The notes: generated by a model not told the origin, from the sequence alone. A DNA stretch of 64,000 bases from Facklamia lactis (GCF_015863205.1 NZ_JACBXQ010000001.1:1-64000), one strand, 5' to 3'. Shown: positions 7,679 to 16,771, counted from the first letter of the stretch. Made by a program: numbers and translations.

Positions 7679-7685
7679 GAGATAG

Positions 7686-8504
7686 CTAAATGAATGTGAG
7701 TTCAAAGGTATCGATTAGATACTTGGCAAGTCCATCTTGATCATTAGTAAAATCAGTCTGATCATCGGCAATAGCTTTTATTTTTGGAATAGCATTTTTC
7801 ATAGCGACACCTCGACCTGCATAATCGATCATTTCAAGATCATTATCTTCATCACCAAAAGCGAAGATATTCTGTCTAGGAATATGATAGAAATCAGCGA
7901 TTGTTTTCACTCCAAGGGATTTATTAATCCCTTTTTTGACTACTTCAAGAACTGGAAATTCTCCTCCCCAGGTACGTACTGATACAATGTCCCCGTATTT
8001 TGTTAGAATTCTTTTTTGAATGGATTCTTGCTTCTCTTCTCTGGAAAAAAGTGTCAGAGCAGTTGGGTTTTGGGTAAGAGATTTTCTACTAAGTTTGACA
8101 TATTTCGCATCGCTAGCCGGATAAAAGGGTGAATCAGGTAATTTAGTTGAAGAAGTATAGAGTTGGTTAATTCCCTCAGCGCATATTAAATCAATTTCTA
8201 GTTCTTCTTGATGGCTAAAAATTTCAAGGGCAATTTCTCGATCAAGTTCTAAATGATACTGGGGTAACCAAGCTTCTTGGTTAGGGAAATGGCAATAGGC
8301 ACCGTTAAAGTTAACCATTGGACTTTTTATGTTAAGTTGCTGATAGATTCCAATACTTGTACGGAAAGGTCTTCCTGTAATGATGACAATCATATGGCCC
8401 ATATCTGAGAGTTTTCGAAGGGTTTTGATTGTTAAGTCGGTTAATTGTGATTGATTATTAAGTGTTGTACCATCAAGATCAATGGCAATTAAATGTTGTG
8501 TCAT
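7686..8504 (-). CDS. Cof-type HAD-IIB family phosphatase
   Basis: A 272-residue haloacid dehalogenase-superfamily hydrolase. Motif I DLDGTTL holds the nucleophile (residues 9-15), motif II is IITGRP (near 40), and motif III/IV is GDEDNDLEMIDYAGRGVAMKNA (near 215-235, split by a short linker). The large C2 cap places it in the Cof/YidA group, which dephosphorylates sugar phosphates or phosphorylated vitamins; the substrate is unknown. The frame is open further upstream, but the start at 8504 is firm: a perfect AGGAGG lies 7 bases before it. It is monocistronic and divergent from the MIP18 gene. Confidence 0.93.
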   Translation of the reverse strand: MTQHLIAIDLDGTTLNNQSQLTDLTIKTLRKLSDMGHMIVIITGRPFRTSIGIYQQLNIKSPMVNFNGAYCHFPNQEAWLPQYHLELDREIALEIFSHQEELEIDLICAEGINQLYTSSTKLPDSPFYPASDAKYVKLSRKSLTQNPTALTLFSREEKQESIQKRILTKYGDIVSVRTWGGEFPVLEVVKKGINKSLGVKTIADFYHIPRQNIFAFGDEDNDLEMIDYAGRGVAMKNAIPKIKAIADDQTDFTNDQDGLAKYLIDTFELTFI

Positions 8505-8529
8505 ATTAATCCTCCTAGATTGTTCTTTG

Positions 8530-8538
8530 ATTATAGCA
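8530..8538 (-). promoter_or_regulatory. Extended -10 promoter of the HAD phosphatase
   Basis: On the minus strand TGCTATAAT is a perfect extended -10, about 26 bases before the ATG. There is no good -35 at 17 bases, as is common with extended -10 promoters. Confidence 0.5.
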
Positions 8539-8603
8539 AAATTTTCCTTCAACAAGCAAAAGAACTTGAGATAAAAGATGGTTAGATAAATCAAGTTAAC
8601 ATC

Positions 8604-8632
8604 TTGGAGAATTAATTGAAGTAGGGTAGAAT
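8604..8632 (+). promoter_or_regulatory. Promoter of the MIP18-hydrolase operon
   Basis: TTGGAG (8604-8609), a 17-base spacer and TAGAAT (8627-8632) predict a start near 8640. That makes the ATG at 8644 nearly leaderless and favours 8656 as the real start. Confidence 0.5.
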
Positions 8633-8655
8633 AGATTCTAGAAATGAGGGATAGT

Positions 8656-8994
8656 ATGGACTTAGAAACGATGCGTAATGCAAGAGATTTAACTCCGATA
8701 CAAGAAAAAATAGTAGACTGTATTTCAAGTGTGATTGACCCTGAACTTGGCATCGATATTTTGAATTTAGGTTTGGTATATCGCGCGGATCTTAATTCAG
8801 AAGGTGCTTTGGCTATTTTGATGACGTTGACAACGCCGATGTGTCCCTTGGCAGATGTTATCATAGATGAATTGAATTTAGCTTTTAAGGATGTGAGTGA
8901 AGTTAAAGATGTTGAGGTGACTTTGACTTTTGATCCGCCTTGGTCTCTAGAAAAGTTATCTCGCTACGCTAAAATTGCATTAGGAGTACTATAA
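8656..8994 (+). CDS. MIP18 family (DUF59) Fe-S cluster assembly factor
   Basis: A 112-residue protein of the DUF59/MIP18 family, related to SufT and PaaD. The core motif VIDPELGIDILNLGLVY and the conserved cysteine in TTPMCPLAD (about residue 60) are present, followed by a DPPWS motif. Family members help deliver Fe-S clusters to target proteins in the cytosol. The start at 8656 is preferred over 8644 because GAGGG lies 6 bases upstream and the predicted transcript begins near 8640. The stop overlaps the next start (TAATG), so it is translationally coupled to the alpha/beta hydrolase. Confidence 0.9.
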   Translation: MDLETMRNARDLTPIQEKIVDCISSVIDPELGIDILNLGLVYRADLNSEGALAILMTLTTPMCPLADVIIDELNLAFKDVSEVKDVEVTLTFDPPWSLEKLSRYAKIALGVL

Positions 8995-9815
8995 TGGGAA
9001 TTCTTATACAGGATTTTCAAATTAAAACCTCTAAAGGTTTTATATTAGGCAACGAGCTTATTTTAACTCAATTGAAAGATCAGTCTTTACCTCTGGTTGT
9101 TTTTTATCATGGTTGGACGGGCTCTAGTGATGCACATATTCATTTTGCTGTTGAAATTGCGAGACAAGGTTTTCGAGTTATCGCTCCCGATGCTTTGTAT
9201 CATGGTCGAAGAATGATTGAAAGTCAGATTGAGTTAGATCAATTTTTGGAAGTTTTATCTGCTAATATCAATGAATTTGAAGACATTATTGAACATTATC
9301 AAGAGACGATTGCAAATCGTTTTGTTGGAGTTGCCGGAATGTCCATGGGCGCGATAACTAGCCTATTATTATTGAGTAAGTTTTCTTATATTTCTGCTGC
9401 TGTTTCACTCATGGGAACGCCTAATATTACAGATTTTATTACCAGAAAATTAGATGTATTGAGTGAAAAATCTGATGAATTGACGATTCAAACTGTTAGA
9501 AAAAATTATCCGCTAATTTTCCACAATGATCTAAGTCGAAATGTTGAAAAAATATGTCACCGCCCCTTATTTATGTGGCATGGTGAAAATGACACAGTGG
9601 TGGACTTTGATTTAACGAATGATTTTGTGAAGCAGTATAAAGATACTCCGGAATTAGAATTTCTTTACTATTTGCATGAAGCGAGTGATCATAAAGTGCC
9701 CTTTAAAGAAATTGTCCGAATGGGAGAGTTTTTTAAGGCATCTTATCATCAAGAAAAAAATCAGATCTGGACAGTTACTCAGTCGACTATGACAAAAAGG
9801 TTAGGACCTTTCTAA
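8994..9815 (+). CDS. Alpha/beta hydrolase, prolyl oligopeptidase-like
   Basis: A 273-residue serine hydrolase with the whole triad visible: nucleophile Ser117 in GMSMG, the acid in HGENDTVV (about residue 198) and the histidine in SDHKVPF (about 232). The oxyanion turn HGWTGSS follows strand 3. The closest pattern is the YitV/YhfR-like group of esterases or peptidases (Peptidase_S9-like); the substrate is unknown. There is no signal peptide, so it is cytoplasmic. It overlaps the MIP18 gene by one base (TAATG) and precedes an unknown protein by 35 bases, forming an apparent three-gene unit upstream of clpB. Confidence 0.88.
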   Translation: MGILIQDFQIKTSKGFILGNELILTQLKDQSLPLVVFYHGWTGSSDAHIHFAVEIARQGFRVIAPDALYHGRRMIESQIELDQFLEVLSANINEFEDIIEHYQETIANRFVGVAGMSMGAITSLLLLSKFSYISAAVSLMGTPNITDFITRKLDVLSEKSDELTIQTVRKNYPLIFHNDLSRNVEKICHRPLFMWHGENDTVVDFDLTNDFVKQYKDTPELEFLYYLHEASDHKVPFKEIVRMGEFFKASYHQEKNQIWTVTQSTMTKRLGPF

Positions 9816-9850
9816 ATTTAGCTTGATGTATTGTAAGAAAGGAGCATGGC

Positions 9851-10246
9851 TTGAATTCTCGTAAACAATGGATTAGTCATAAGATTGAATTAAGTCACAA
9901 AATGGGAGAAACATTGAGCGAAAAAATAGGAGTTTTTGAGTTTGAAATTGTTCTATTAGTGGCTCATTCTTTAATCGCAACTGATATTCGAACGGGTTTC
10001 CCTGTATTAGCATTTCATGAGCGTCAGGAAATTGATCGAATTATTAATCAGCGGTTTCACCTTTATAAAAAAGATAACGATGCTAATTCTAGCCAGGTAT
10101 TAATTTGGTTAAGTGGTTTTGTAGGAATTGTTGAGGAAGTTCTTGTCAATCATTATGAGGCACACTCAGATATTGACTTTGATTCCATGGCTATTAATAT
10201 TTCTCTTAATTCATATGTTCCGATGCAAATGCAAAAAAAAGAGTGA
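9851..10246 (+). CDS. Hypothetical protein, 131 residues
   Basis: I do not recognise this protein. It starts at TTG (AAAGGAG lies 8 bases upstream; the ATG at 9845 is in another frame and runs straight into a stop). It is mostly helical by appearance, with a hydrophobic centre (EFEIVLLVAHSLIATDI) and another (VLIWLSGFVGIVEEVLVNHY), but neither is a clear membrane segment. A C-terminal MQMQKKE tail ends it. It follows the hydrolase by 35 bases with no promoter or terminator between them, and precedes the CtsR-regulated clpB promoter. Its codon use looks like its neighbours, so it is probably a resident gene. Confidence 0.65.
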   Translation: MNSRKQWISHKIELSHKMGETLSEKIGVFEFEIVLLVAHSLIATDIRTGFPVLAFHERQEIDRIINQRFHLYKKDNDANSSQVLIWLSGFVGIVEEVLVNHYEAHSDIDFDSMAINISLNSYVPMQMQKKE

Positions 10247-10263
10247 AAAAAGAAGTACAAATT

Positions 10264-10293
10264 ATTGACCAATTTTGACTAATGGTATATACT
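10264..10293 (+). promoter_or_regulatory. clpB promoter overlapped by a CtsR operator
   Basis: TTGACC (10265-10270), a 17-base spacer and TATACT (10288-10293) form a good sigma-A promoter. Tandem heptads ATTGACC-AAT-TTTGACT at 10264-10280 match the reverse complement of the CtsR box (AGTCAAANANAGTCAAA) and cover the -35 box, the position expected for repression of class III heat-shock genes. Confidence 0.75.
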
Positions 10294-10297
10294 AAGT

Positions 10298-10320
10298 AAG
10301 AGCTCTAGAGAAGAGCTTTT
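10298..10320 (+). promoter_or_regulatory. Hairpin at the 5' end of the clpB leader
   Basis: A 9-base-pair stem (AAGAGCTCT / AGAGCTTTT with one G-T pair) and 5-base loop begin at or very near the predicted transcription start. It could stabilise the message 5' end or act as a weak attenuator, since T residues follow the stem. Confidence 0.5.
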
Positions 10321-10336
10321 ATTATAGATTAAAATC

Positions 10337-10353
10337 TTTGACTATTTTTGACA
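10337..10353 (+). promoter_or_regulatory. Second CtsR operator, in the clpB leader
   Basis: TTTGACT-ATT-TTTGACA is a near-perfect CtsR box in reverse orientation, 3-base spaced heptads. It lies about 50 bases downstream of the -35 operator and 20 bases before the clpB ATG. Confidence 0.75.
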
Positions 10354-10373
10354 TTTAAAAAGGAGTGACGCAT

Positions 10374-12977
10374 ATGATTGAAAAAATGACTACCACGATG
10401 CAAACTGCTATGGCAGAGGCACAACAAATTGCAATGACGCGTCAGCATCAAGAAATTGATGTTCCACACCTCTGGTTAATCTTTATACAAGCAGACCACT
10501 TTGCTGCAAAAATATATGAGGATTTAGGTGTAGATCGTAAAGCATTTCAAACATTCATAGAATCTGAAGTAGATAAAATAAGCCAAGTATCGGGTGCGAA
10601 TATTCAATATGGGCAGCAAGTGAGTCAAAGAATGGCTCAGCTAATTGCAGAAGCTTCTAGAATCGCACAAGAATTGGGCGATGAATATTTAGCAACAGAG
10701 GTTTTCCTTCTTGCATTGTATGCTCAAAAAGGAAATCCTTTGACTAAGTGGCTAGTGCAAAAGAGTATTACAAAAGAAATGATGCAACAAAGAATTGAGG
10801 AATTACGAGGAGGCGATCGAGTGACTTCACAGAATCAAGAAGAAACTTATGAATCATTAAGTAAGTATGCAACCAATTTAAACGAAGCCGTTAAGGCTAA
10901 TAAATTGGATCCAGTTATTGGTCGAGATGAAGAAATTAGGGATGTTATTAGAATTCTTTCCCGTAAAACAAAAAATAATCCAATTTTAATTGGAGAGCCG
11001 GGTGTCGGCAAGACCGCAATTATTGAAGGGTTAGCTCATCGAATTGTACGAAAAGATGTTCCTGAGAATCTTAAAAATAAAGAGATTTTCTCTTTAGACA
11101 TGGGATCATTGATTGCAGGGGCAAAATATCGAGGGGAATTTGAAGAGCGATTAAAAGCCGTTCTAAAAGAAGTAAAGGAATCTCAAGGAAGTATCTTATT
11201 ATTTATTGATGAAATTCATATGATCGTGGGTGCAGGTAAAACAGAAGGATCGATGGATGCTGGAAACTTGCTCAAGCCAATGTTAGCTAGAGGAGAATTG
11301 CATTGCATTGGGGCTACCACACTAGACGAATATCGTGAAAATATTGAAAAAGATAAAGCATTAGAGAGAAGATTTCAAAGAGTATTGGTTCAAGAACCAA
11401 CCGTAGAAGATACGATTTCGATTTTGCGTGGTTTAAAAGAGCGGTATGAAATTCACCATGGAGTAAATATACATGACAATGCTCTCGTTGCAGCGGCCAC
11501 CCTTTCAGATCGTTATATTACCGATCGTTTTTTACCTGACAAGGCAATTGATTTAATTGATGAGGCATCAGCAACAATCAAGGTAGAAATGAATTCAATG
11601 CCAACAGAAATGGATACTGTCAATCGTCGATTGATGCAATTAGAAATTGAAGAAGCTGCTTTGAAGAAGGAGACAGATGATGCGAGTAAGAAGCGTTTAG
11701 AGCATTTACAAGAGGAATTAGCTGATTTGCGAGAAGAAGCTAATCAATTAAAAATGCGTTGGGAAATTGAAAAAGAAGCTGCAAATCTACTACGTGAAAA
11801 ACGCGAGATGCTAGATAATGCAAGGCGTCAATTAGAGGAGGCTGAAAGTAATTATGATCTTGAAGCAGCAGCCAGACTTCGTCATGGAGAAATTCCTGAA
11901 ATTGAACAAGAGCTTCGTGAATTAGAAGCAAAAGCAGAAGAGCACGTTGATGAAAATTCAGATAGACTAACCCAAGAAAGAGTAACAGATGTTGAGATAG
12001 CAAAAGTAGTCGAACGACTAACTGGAATACCTGTTAATCGATTAGTGGAGGGCGAGCGTGCTAAATTGATGAATTTAGAAGCTACTCTGCATAAACGGGT
12101 GATTGGACAAGAAGAAGCAGTAGAAAAAGTTTCTGAAGCAGTTTTACGTTCTAGAGCTGGCTTACAAGATCCAAGTAAGCCGATTGGATCTTTCATCTTC
12201 CTAGGTCCAACAGGAGTAGGGAAGACCGAATTAGCTAAGTCATTAGCAGAAATATTGTTTGATGATGAGAATCATATGGTGAGAATCGATATGTCTGAGT
12301 ACATGGAAAAACATTCGGTTTCTCGTTTGGTTGGAGCCCCTCCTGGATATGTCGGATATGAAGAAGGCGGTCAATTAACAGAGGCAGTTCGTCGAAGTCC
12401 ATATTCGATTGTCTTATTAGATGAAATTGAGAAGGCTCACCCTGATGTTTTTAATATTCTTTTACAAGTGTTAGATGATGGTCGATTAACCGATTCAAAA
12501 GGACGTTTAGTTGATTTTAAAAATACGGTTTTAATTATGACCTCAAATATTGGTTCTCACTTATTATTAGAAGGTGTAAGTGAAGATGGAAATATTAAAC
12601 CTGAAGCTGAAACTCAAGTCAATCAAGCCTTACGCCAACACTTTAAACCTGAATTTTTAAACCGAATTGATGACATTGTGCTATTTAAACCACTTACTAA
12701 GGAAAATTTACGAGGAATTGTAGACAAATTCTTAGGAAATCTTCGTAACCGATTAGATTATCAAGACATTAGTCTTGAACTTTCGGATGAGGCGTTAGAT
12801 TGGATCGTTGAAAATGGGTATGATCCAGTATATGGGGCTCGCCCTTTACTACGGTTTATTACCCGTGAATTAGAGACTCCACTTGCCAAGTCTTTAATCG
12901 CAGGTGAAATCTATCCTAATACTACAATTAAAGTTGAATTGAAAGAAGATTCACTTGGTTTTACAATAAAAGACTAA
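10374..12977 (+). CDS. clpB: ATP-dependent chaperone ClpB (disaggregase)
   Basis: An 867-residue class 1 Hsp100 ATPase, the normal length. In order: a Clp_N repeat domain (residues 1-150), first AAA+ module with Walker A GEPGVGKT (about 207) and LFIDEIH, a long coiled-coil middle domain (about 400-525) typical of ClpB and not ClpC or ClpE, and the second module with GPTGVGKT (about 610) and the C-terminal small domain. With DnaK-DnaJ-GrpE, encoded at 36-41 kb, it dissolves protein aggregates. The ATG at 10374 follows AGGAG by 8 bases; the in-frame GTG at 10365 lies inside that site. Two CtsR operators indicate heat-shock control. A terminator follows at 13002. Confidence 0.97.
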   Translation: MIEKMTTTMQTAMAEAQQIAMTRQHQEIDVPHLWLIFIQADHFAAKIYEDLGVDRKAFQTFIESEVDKISQVSGANIQYGQQVSQRMAQLIAEASRIAQELGDEYLATEVFLLALYAQKGNPLTKWLVQKSITKEMMQQRIEELRGGDRVTSQNQEETYESLSKYATNLNEAVKANKLDPVIGRDEEIRDVIRILSRKTKNNPILIGEPGVGKTAIIEGLAHRIVRKDVPENLKNKEIFSLDMGSLIAGAKYRGEFEERLKAVLKEVKESQGSILLFIDEIHMIVGAGKTEGSMDAGNLLKPMLARGELHCIGATTLDEYRENIEKDKALERRFQRVLVQEPTVEDTISILRGLKERYEIHHGVNIHDNALVAAATLSDRYITDRFLPDKAIDLIDEASATIKVEMNSMPTEMDTVNRRLMQLEIEEAALKKETDDASKKRLEHLQEELADLREEANQLKMRWEIEKEAANLLREKREMLDNARRQLEEAESNYDLEAAARLRHGEIPEIEQELRELEAKAEEHVDENSDRLTQERVTDVEIAKVVERLTGIPVNRLVEGERAKLMNLEATLHKRVIGQEEAVEKVSEAVLRSRAGLQDPSKPIGSFIFLGPTGVGKTELAKSLAEILFDDENHMVRIDMSEYMEKHSVSRLVGAPPGYVGYEEGGQLTEAVRRSPYSIVLLDEIEKAHPDVFNILLQVLDDGRLTDSKGRLVDFKNTVLIMTSNIGSHLLLEGVSEDGNIKPEAETQVNQALRQHFKPEFLNRIDDIVLFKPLTKENLRGIVDKFLGNLRNRLDYQDISLELSDEALDWIVENGYDPVYGARPLLRFITRELETPLAKSLIAGEIYPNTTIKVELKEDSLGFTIKD

Positions 12978-13001
12978 GTTAGAGACAAATTACTATCACA
13001 T

Positions 13002-13044
13002 GAGCTAGCTATTTCTTACATAAGAAATAGCTAGCTCTTTTTTT
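13002..13044 (+). terminator. Terminator of clpB
   Basis: Perfect 17-base arms (GAGCTAGCTATTTCTTA at 13002-13018 and its complement at 13021-13037) are followed by a run of seven T. This is the strongest stem in the window. Confidence 0.95.
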
Positions 13045-13126
13045 CTTTAATGTTTAAGATAACTATAAAATATTGAGTAAAAGTGATAAAATTAAGAAGA
13101 TTAGGAACGATGGAGAGGAATATGGT

Positions 13127-14341
13127 ATGAAGCAAATAGAAAAATTAGATCGAATAGTAGTGCGGTATATTCTACTCATAGCGGGATTAGTATTATTAAT
13201 TTTTAATTATCAGCTTATTTTTGCTTGGATTGGTAAATTGTGGTCTGTTTTAACTCCAATTATAGCGGGAATAGCGATTGCTTACGTTTTGAATATTTTG
13301 ATGGTGAAATATGAAAAAGTACTTTGGAAAAAGACGAAGAAACCAATCCTATTAAAATTGAGACGTCCTTTTGCTATTATGTTATCTTTTTTGACAATTA
13401 TTATCGTATTATTATTTGTTTTAGGATTAGTCATCCCTCAAGTATATAATGTTTTTTCTGAAGCTGTTTCAGCTGTGCCAGTTTTGTTTGAAAAGTTAGA
13501 ACTTTCACTTAATAATTTAGAAGAATGGTTACCTGACGAATCAAATGAATTTCTGAAACGATTCCAAATCGATTGGGACATGATGCTAAGGAATATACGA
13601 GATTGGAGTAATACTTTAGTTTCGGGAATTGTTAATACTACTATATCGACGGTTGGTTCTTTAGCGGGCTTTCTTATCAATGCTGTGCTAGCTTTGATCT
13701 TCTCTTTTTATTTGTTGTTATCAAAAGAAAAACTAATGGATCAATTTATTCGTTTGGTAACAACCTATACTAAGGCGCCAACATCCCGTCGTATTTTTTA
13801 TTTATTGACAACTTTGGATGACTCTTTCAAACATTTTTTAACAGGCGAAGTAATTGATGCGACTATTTTAGGTATGTTAGTTACTTTGGGAATGTGGGTA
13901 TTTAGATTCCCGTATGCAGGTATGATTGGAGCCTTAACTGGAGTATTTGCCTTAGTCCCTATGTTAGGAGCTTATATTTCAGGAACGATTGGAATGTTAC
14001 TTATCTCAGTCCAGTCAATCCCACAGGCTTTATGGTTTATTGTTTTTATAGTAGTGGTACAACAATTTGAGGGGAACGTGGTTTATCCACGTGTAGTGGG
14101 AGAATCGTTGGGCTTGCCTGGTATGTGGGTTCTGTTTGCCGTAACTATTGGAGGAGGCTTATTTGGGATACCAGGAATGTTACTAGGGGTCCCCTTGGCA
14201 TCGGCAACGTATAAAATCATTCGAAAAGATGTGAAGGAAAGAGAGAAATACTCTCTAGCAGAACGCAAAAGCTTCATCAAAATGGCCCGAAATGACTCTT
14301 TAAAGCAGGTAGAGGATGATATCGAAGATCAGAAAATTTAA
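13127..14341 (+). CDS. AI-2E family transporter
   Basis: A 404-residue polytopic membrane protein of the AI-2E transporter family (PF01594; formerly UPF0118), with about seven or eight hydrophobic segments. The family-typical C-terminal stretch QQFEGNVVYPRVVGESLGL followed by a glycine-rich GGGLFGIPGMLLGVPLA segment is intact. Members move diverse small molecules or ions; the name does not prove AI-2 export. The start at 13127 is chosen because GGAGAGGA lies 7 bases upstream; an upstream in-frame TTG at 13073 has no ribosome site. It ends in a charged cytoplasmic tail. It stands alone between the clpB terminator and the nfeD promoter. Confidence 0.9.
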   Translation: MKQIEKLDRIVVRYILLIAGLVLLIFNYQLIFAWIGKLWSVLTPIIAGIAIAYVLNILMVKYEKVLWKKTKKPILLKLRRPFAIMLSFLTIIIVLLFVLGLVIPQVYNVFSEAVSAVPVLFEKLELSLNNLEEWLPDESNEFLKRFQIDWDMMLRNIRDWSNTLVSGIVNTTISTVGSLAGFLINAVLALIFSFYLLLSKEKLMDQFIRLVTTYTKAPTSRRIFYLLTTLDDSFKHFLTGEVIDATILGMLVTLGMWVFRFPYAGMIGALTGVFALVPMLGAYISGTIGMLLISVQSIPQALWFIVFIVVVQQFEGNVVYPRVVGESLGLPGMWVLFAVTIGGGLFGIPGMLLGVPLASATYKIIRKDVKEREKYSLAERKSFIKMARNDSLKQVEDDIEDQKI

Positions 14342-14429
14342 CAAAATAGAAATTAGGCAGCTCTAGGGCAAGTTTACCTATTAAATGTTAAATGAACCTA
14401 ATTTTATCATATATCTGAGAGCGGATACA

Positions 14430-14438
14430 TGGTATAAT
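14430..14438 (+). promoter_or_regulatory. Extended -10 promoter of the nfeD-floA operon
   Basis: TGGTATAAT is a perfect extended -10 element. It places the start of transcription near 14445, which excludes the ATG at 14441 as the nfeD start and supports the TTG at 14462. No good -35 is visible. Confidence 0.6.
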
Positions 14439-14461
14439 AAATGCAGAGAGGAGGTAAAGAG

Positions 14462-15061
14462 TTGGACATAGTCATATTGGTCGGGATTTCTCTTCTTGTG
14501 TTAGCTCTGTTTACGAGACATTCATGGTTCGTAATACCACTGGCACTTATTTGTTTTGTGATGTACTTTGGTGTCACTCAAGACAGAATACTTCTATCAT
14601 TGTTGTTTATTATTGGAGTAGGATTAATTCTGATAGAATTTTATATTCCTGACTTTGGACTAGCTGGAATAATAGGCTTTGGAGCAAGCGTTTACGCTCT
14701 CTGGTTAAAATTAGAAAATTTAACTCATTTAGCTCTGCTATTGTTAGCTTGTCTTATGGTGATTGTAGCAGTGGCTAGCATTTTGATAAAATCAGGATTT
14801 GAGTTATCAATTAGTCCCAATTTTATTTTAGATAGGACCGTTGGAGAAAAACAAAAGATGTTTCCTGAGAAATCGACTTTACCAGAAGTAGGATCTATTG
14901 GAAAAGCAATGGTTGATTTAAAGCCAGTGGGAAGGATCCAAATAAAGGATACAATCTATGATGCATATAGTATGGATCAGATGATTTCAGCTGGAGCAGC
15001 TGTAAAGATAGTCAAAATTGAAAAAAATAAAATTTATGTGAGGAGAGAAGTCATTGGATAA
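14462..15061 (+). CDS. NfeD family membrane protein
   Basis: A 199-residue protein with five close hydrophobic segments in the first 125 residues and a soluble C-terminal OB-fold-like domain ([18 protein letters not shown], about 145-165; then [15 protein letters not shown]). This is the short NfeD type that partners with flotillins in membrane microdomains. The start is TTG, 6 bases after AGAGGAGGT. The 3' end overlaps floA by 8 bases, so the two are translationally coupled, which is the standard nfeD-floA arrangement. The hydrophilic ClpP-like N-terminal protease domain of long NfeD proteins is absent. Confidence 0.88.
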   Translation: MDIVILVGISLLVLALFTRHSWFVIPLALICFVMYFGVTQDRILLSLLFIIGVGLILIEFYIPDFGLAGIIGFGASVYALWLKLENLTHLALLLLACLMVIVAVASILIKSGFELSISPNFILDRTVGEKQKMFPEKSTLPEVGSIGKAMVDLKPVGRIQIKDTIYDAYSMDQMISAGAAVKIVKIEKNKIYVRREVIG

Positions 15062-16055
15062 TATTAATCCAGATTCCACTTTATTAACAACAGGTATCAT
15101 TTTTATTCTAGCCTTAGTACTCATTGCAATCTTTTTACGATTTGTGCCATTAGGGCTATGGATTACAGCTTATTTTTCGGGGACTAAAGTCTCAATTGGA
15201 GACCTAGCAGGGATGAGATTACGCCGTGTCAAACCTGCCCATATTGTAAACCCAATGATTAAAGCTACAAAAGCAGGAGTTCCAATTGAAACAAATCAAT
15301 TAGAAGCTCATTATCTCGCAGGAGGAAATGTTAACCTAGTGGTTGATGCATTAATTGCAGCTCAAAGAGCAAATATTGATCTTGAGTTCGAACAAGCGGC
15401 AGCGATTGATCTGGCTGGACGAAATGTATTTGAGGCAGTTCAAGTTTCAGTAAATCCTAAAGTTATTGAAACACCTGTTATTGCAGGGGTTGCTATGAAT
15501 GGGATTGAAGTGAAAGCTAAAGCAAAAGTAACGGTCAGAGCTAATATTGAGCGCTTAGTAGGTGGCGCTGGTGAAGAGACAATTATCGCAAGGGTTGGTG
15601 AAGGGATTGTTACGACTGTAGGTTCAGCGAAGATGCACTCAATTGTATTAGAGAACCCTGATTCAATCTCACAAACTATTTTGAAAAAAGGATTAGACTC
15701 AGGAACAGCATTTGAAATTTTATCCATTGATATCGCTGATGTAGATGTTGGAAGAAATATTGGAGCAAAACTTCAGGCAGATCAAGCTGAAGCGGACAAG
15801 AAAATAGCTCAAGCTAAGGCTGAAGAACGACGCGCAGTTGCGGTTGCGGTAGAACAGGAAAATGTGGCAGAAGTTCAAAAAATGCGAGCGAAGGTGGTTG
15901 AAGCCGAATCTGAAGTTCCATTAGCAGTAGCGCAAGCGTTCCGAAATGGACAATTGGGTGTGATGGATTATTATAAATTAGAAAATGTACAGGCAGATTC
16001 TAAAATGCGACAAACCATAGCTGGTGAAGCTTCTCATACTCCAGAAAATGAGTGA
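15054..16055 (+). CDS. floA: Flotillin-like protein FloA
   Basis: A 333-residue protein of the FloA/YqfA (UPF0365) family, the usual length. A hydrophobic N-terminal hairpin ([20 protein letters not shown], residues about 11-30) anchors it, followed by an SPFH-like domain and a long charged, alanine-rich helix ([20 protein letters not shown] near 240-265) typical of flotillins. FloA scaffolds functional membrane microdomains. It starts at TTG, 6 bases after AGGAGAG, within the end of the NfeD gene. The following unknown gene starts just past its stop. Confidence 0.95.
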   Translation: MDNINPDSTLLTTGIIFILALVLIAIFLRFVPLGLWITAYFSGTKVSIGDLAGMRLRRVKPAHIVNPMIKATKAGVPIETNQLEAHYLAGGNVNLVVDALIAAQRANIDLEFEQAAAIDLAGRNVFEAVQVSVNPKVIETPVIAGVAMNGIEVKAKAKVTVRANIERLVGGAGEETIIARVGEGIVTTVGSAKMHSIVLENPDSISQTILKKGLDSGTAFEILSIDIADVDVGRNIGAKLQADQAEADKKIAQAKAEERRAVAVAVEQENVAEVQKMRAKVVEAESEVPLAVAQAFRNGQLGVMDYYKLENVQADSKMRQTIAGEASHTPENE

Positions 16056-16060
16056 TAAAT

Positions 16061-16732
16061 ATGGGATTATTTGAAATCATTGCGATTGTTTTCTTTGGTT
16101 TAGCCTTGACAGGTAATAAAAAGAAAAAAAATGATAAAAAAGAGACTGGGTGGAGTCAAATGGAACTTTCCCCTCAAGAATCTTCTGAAAAAGCATCTCA
16201 AAGAAGACTAGCTAATTATAAACGTCCTGAAGATCGACTTAAACAAAAACGATCTAGTAAAGCAGATGTTTTAGAAAAGTATTATGCAAAAATTCCAGTT
16301 GAATATCATTCAATTTTGAAAAAATATCAGAAACAATTAGAACATATGCCGATGAATTTACTCCGTCAGGTTCTGGACGGTATGGCATCTGGCCAAATGA
16401 CGATTCAAAAGAAAGCCCAAGATTTTGAGAAATATCCTCAGGTTAGAAAAATGTTAATAAAAATCGCTAAAGAAGTTAACTCTGTGACAGACCGAAATCA
16501 AATGGGTGGAAGCAATGAAATATTTAATGAAGAGAGTCATGATGAGGAACTGACGAATGAGGAGAAAGAAGATAGCGAAAGAATCGGTGCGATCCCTGAT
16601 TCAATTAAAAAAACAGATATTAGTGTCATGGAGAAAAGTTCTAAAAAGGAAAAAACAAAAATGTCAAAATCTCAAATAAGACAAGCAATCATTTGGTCAG
16701 AAATTCTTCAAGCTCCAAAAAGCTTAAGATAG
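16061..16732 (+). CDS. Unknown membrane-anchored charged protein in the nfeD-floA operon
   Basis: A 223-residue protein I do not recognise. One N-terminal hydrophobic segment (FEIIAIVFFGLALTG, residues 4-18) is followed by a lysine-rich stop-transfer signal and a long, strongly charged cytoplasmic region. A helical middle part (about 85-140, HMPMNLLRQVLDGMASGQMT) may be a small folded domain. An acidic stretch (EESHDEELTNEEKEDSE) follows, then a basic end. The ATG at 16061 lies 5 bases past the floA stop and is preferred over the GTG at 16052 that overlaps it. Its place as third gene of the flotillin operon suggests a role at the same membrane sites. That is inference from context only. Confidence 0.75.
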   Translation: MGLFEIIAIVFFGLALTGNKKKKNDKKETGWSQMELSPQESSEKASQRRLANYKRPEDRLKQKRSSKADVLEKYYAKIPVEYHSILKKYQKQLEHMPMNLLRQVLDGMASGQMTIQKKAQDFEKYPQVRKMLIKIAKEVNSVTDRNQMGGSNEIFNEESHDEELTNEEKEDSERIGAIPDSIKKTDISVMEKSSKKEKTKMSKSQIRQAIIWSEILQAPKSLR

Positions 16733-16771
16733 CAAATTTTATTGAAAGTTTTATTAAAATTTTGTATTATA

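Noticed and set aside
8505-8864. Upstream extension of the HAD phosphatase frame by 120 codons
   Set aside because: The AGGAGG site and the DLDGT start motif both place the start at 8504. The extension is antisense to the MIP18 gene.
11740-12196. Overlapping leftward open frames inside clpB
   Set aside because: They are antisense shadows of a strongly conserved gene, with no ribosome site and leucine- or serine-rich composition from codon mirroring.
13073-13126. TTG start adding 18 residues to the AI-2E family transporter
   Set aside because: There is no ribosome site before it. GGAGAGGA is placed correctly for the ATG at 13127.
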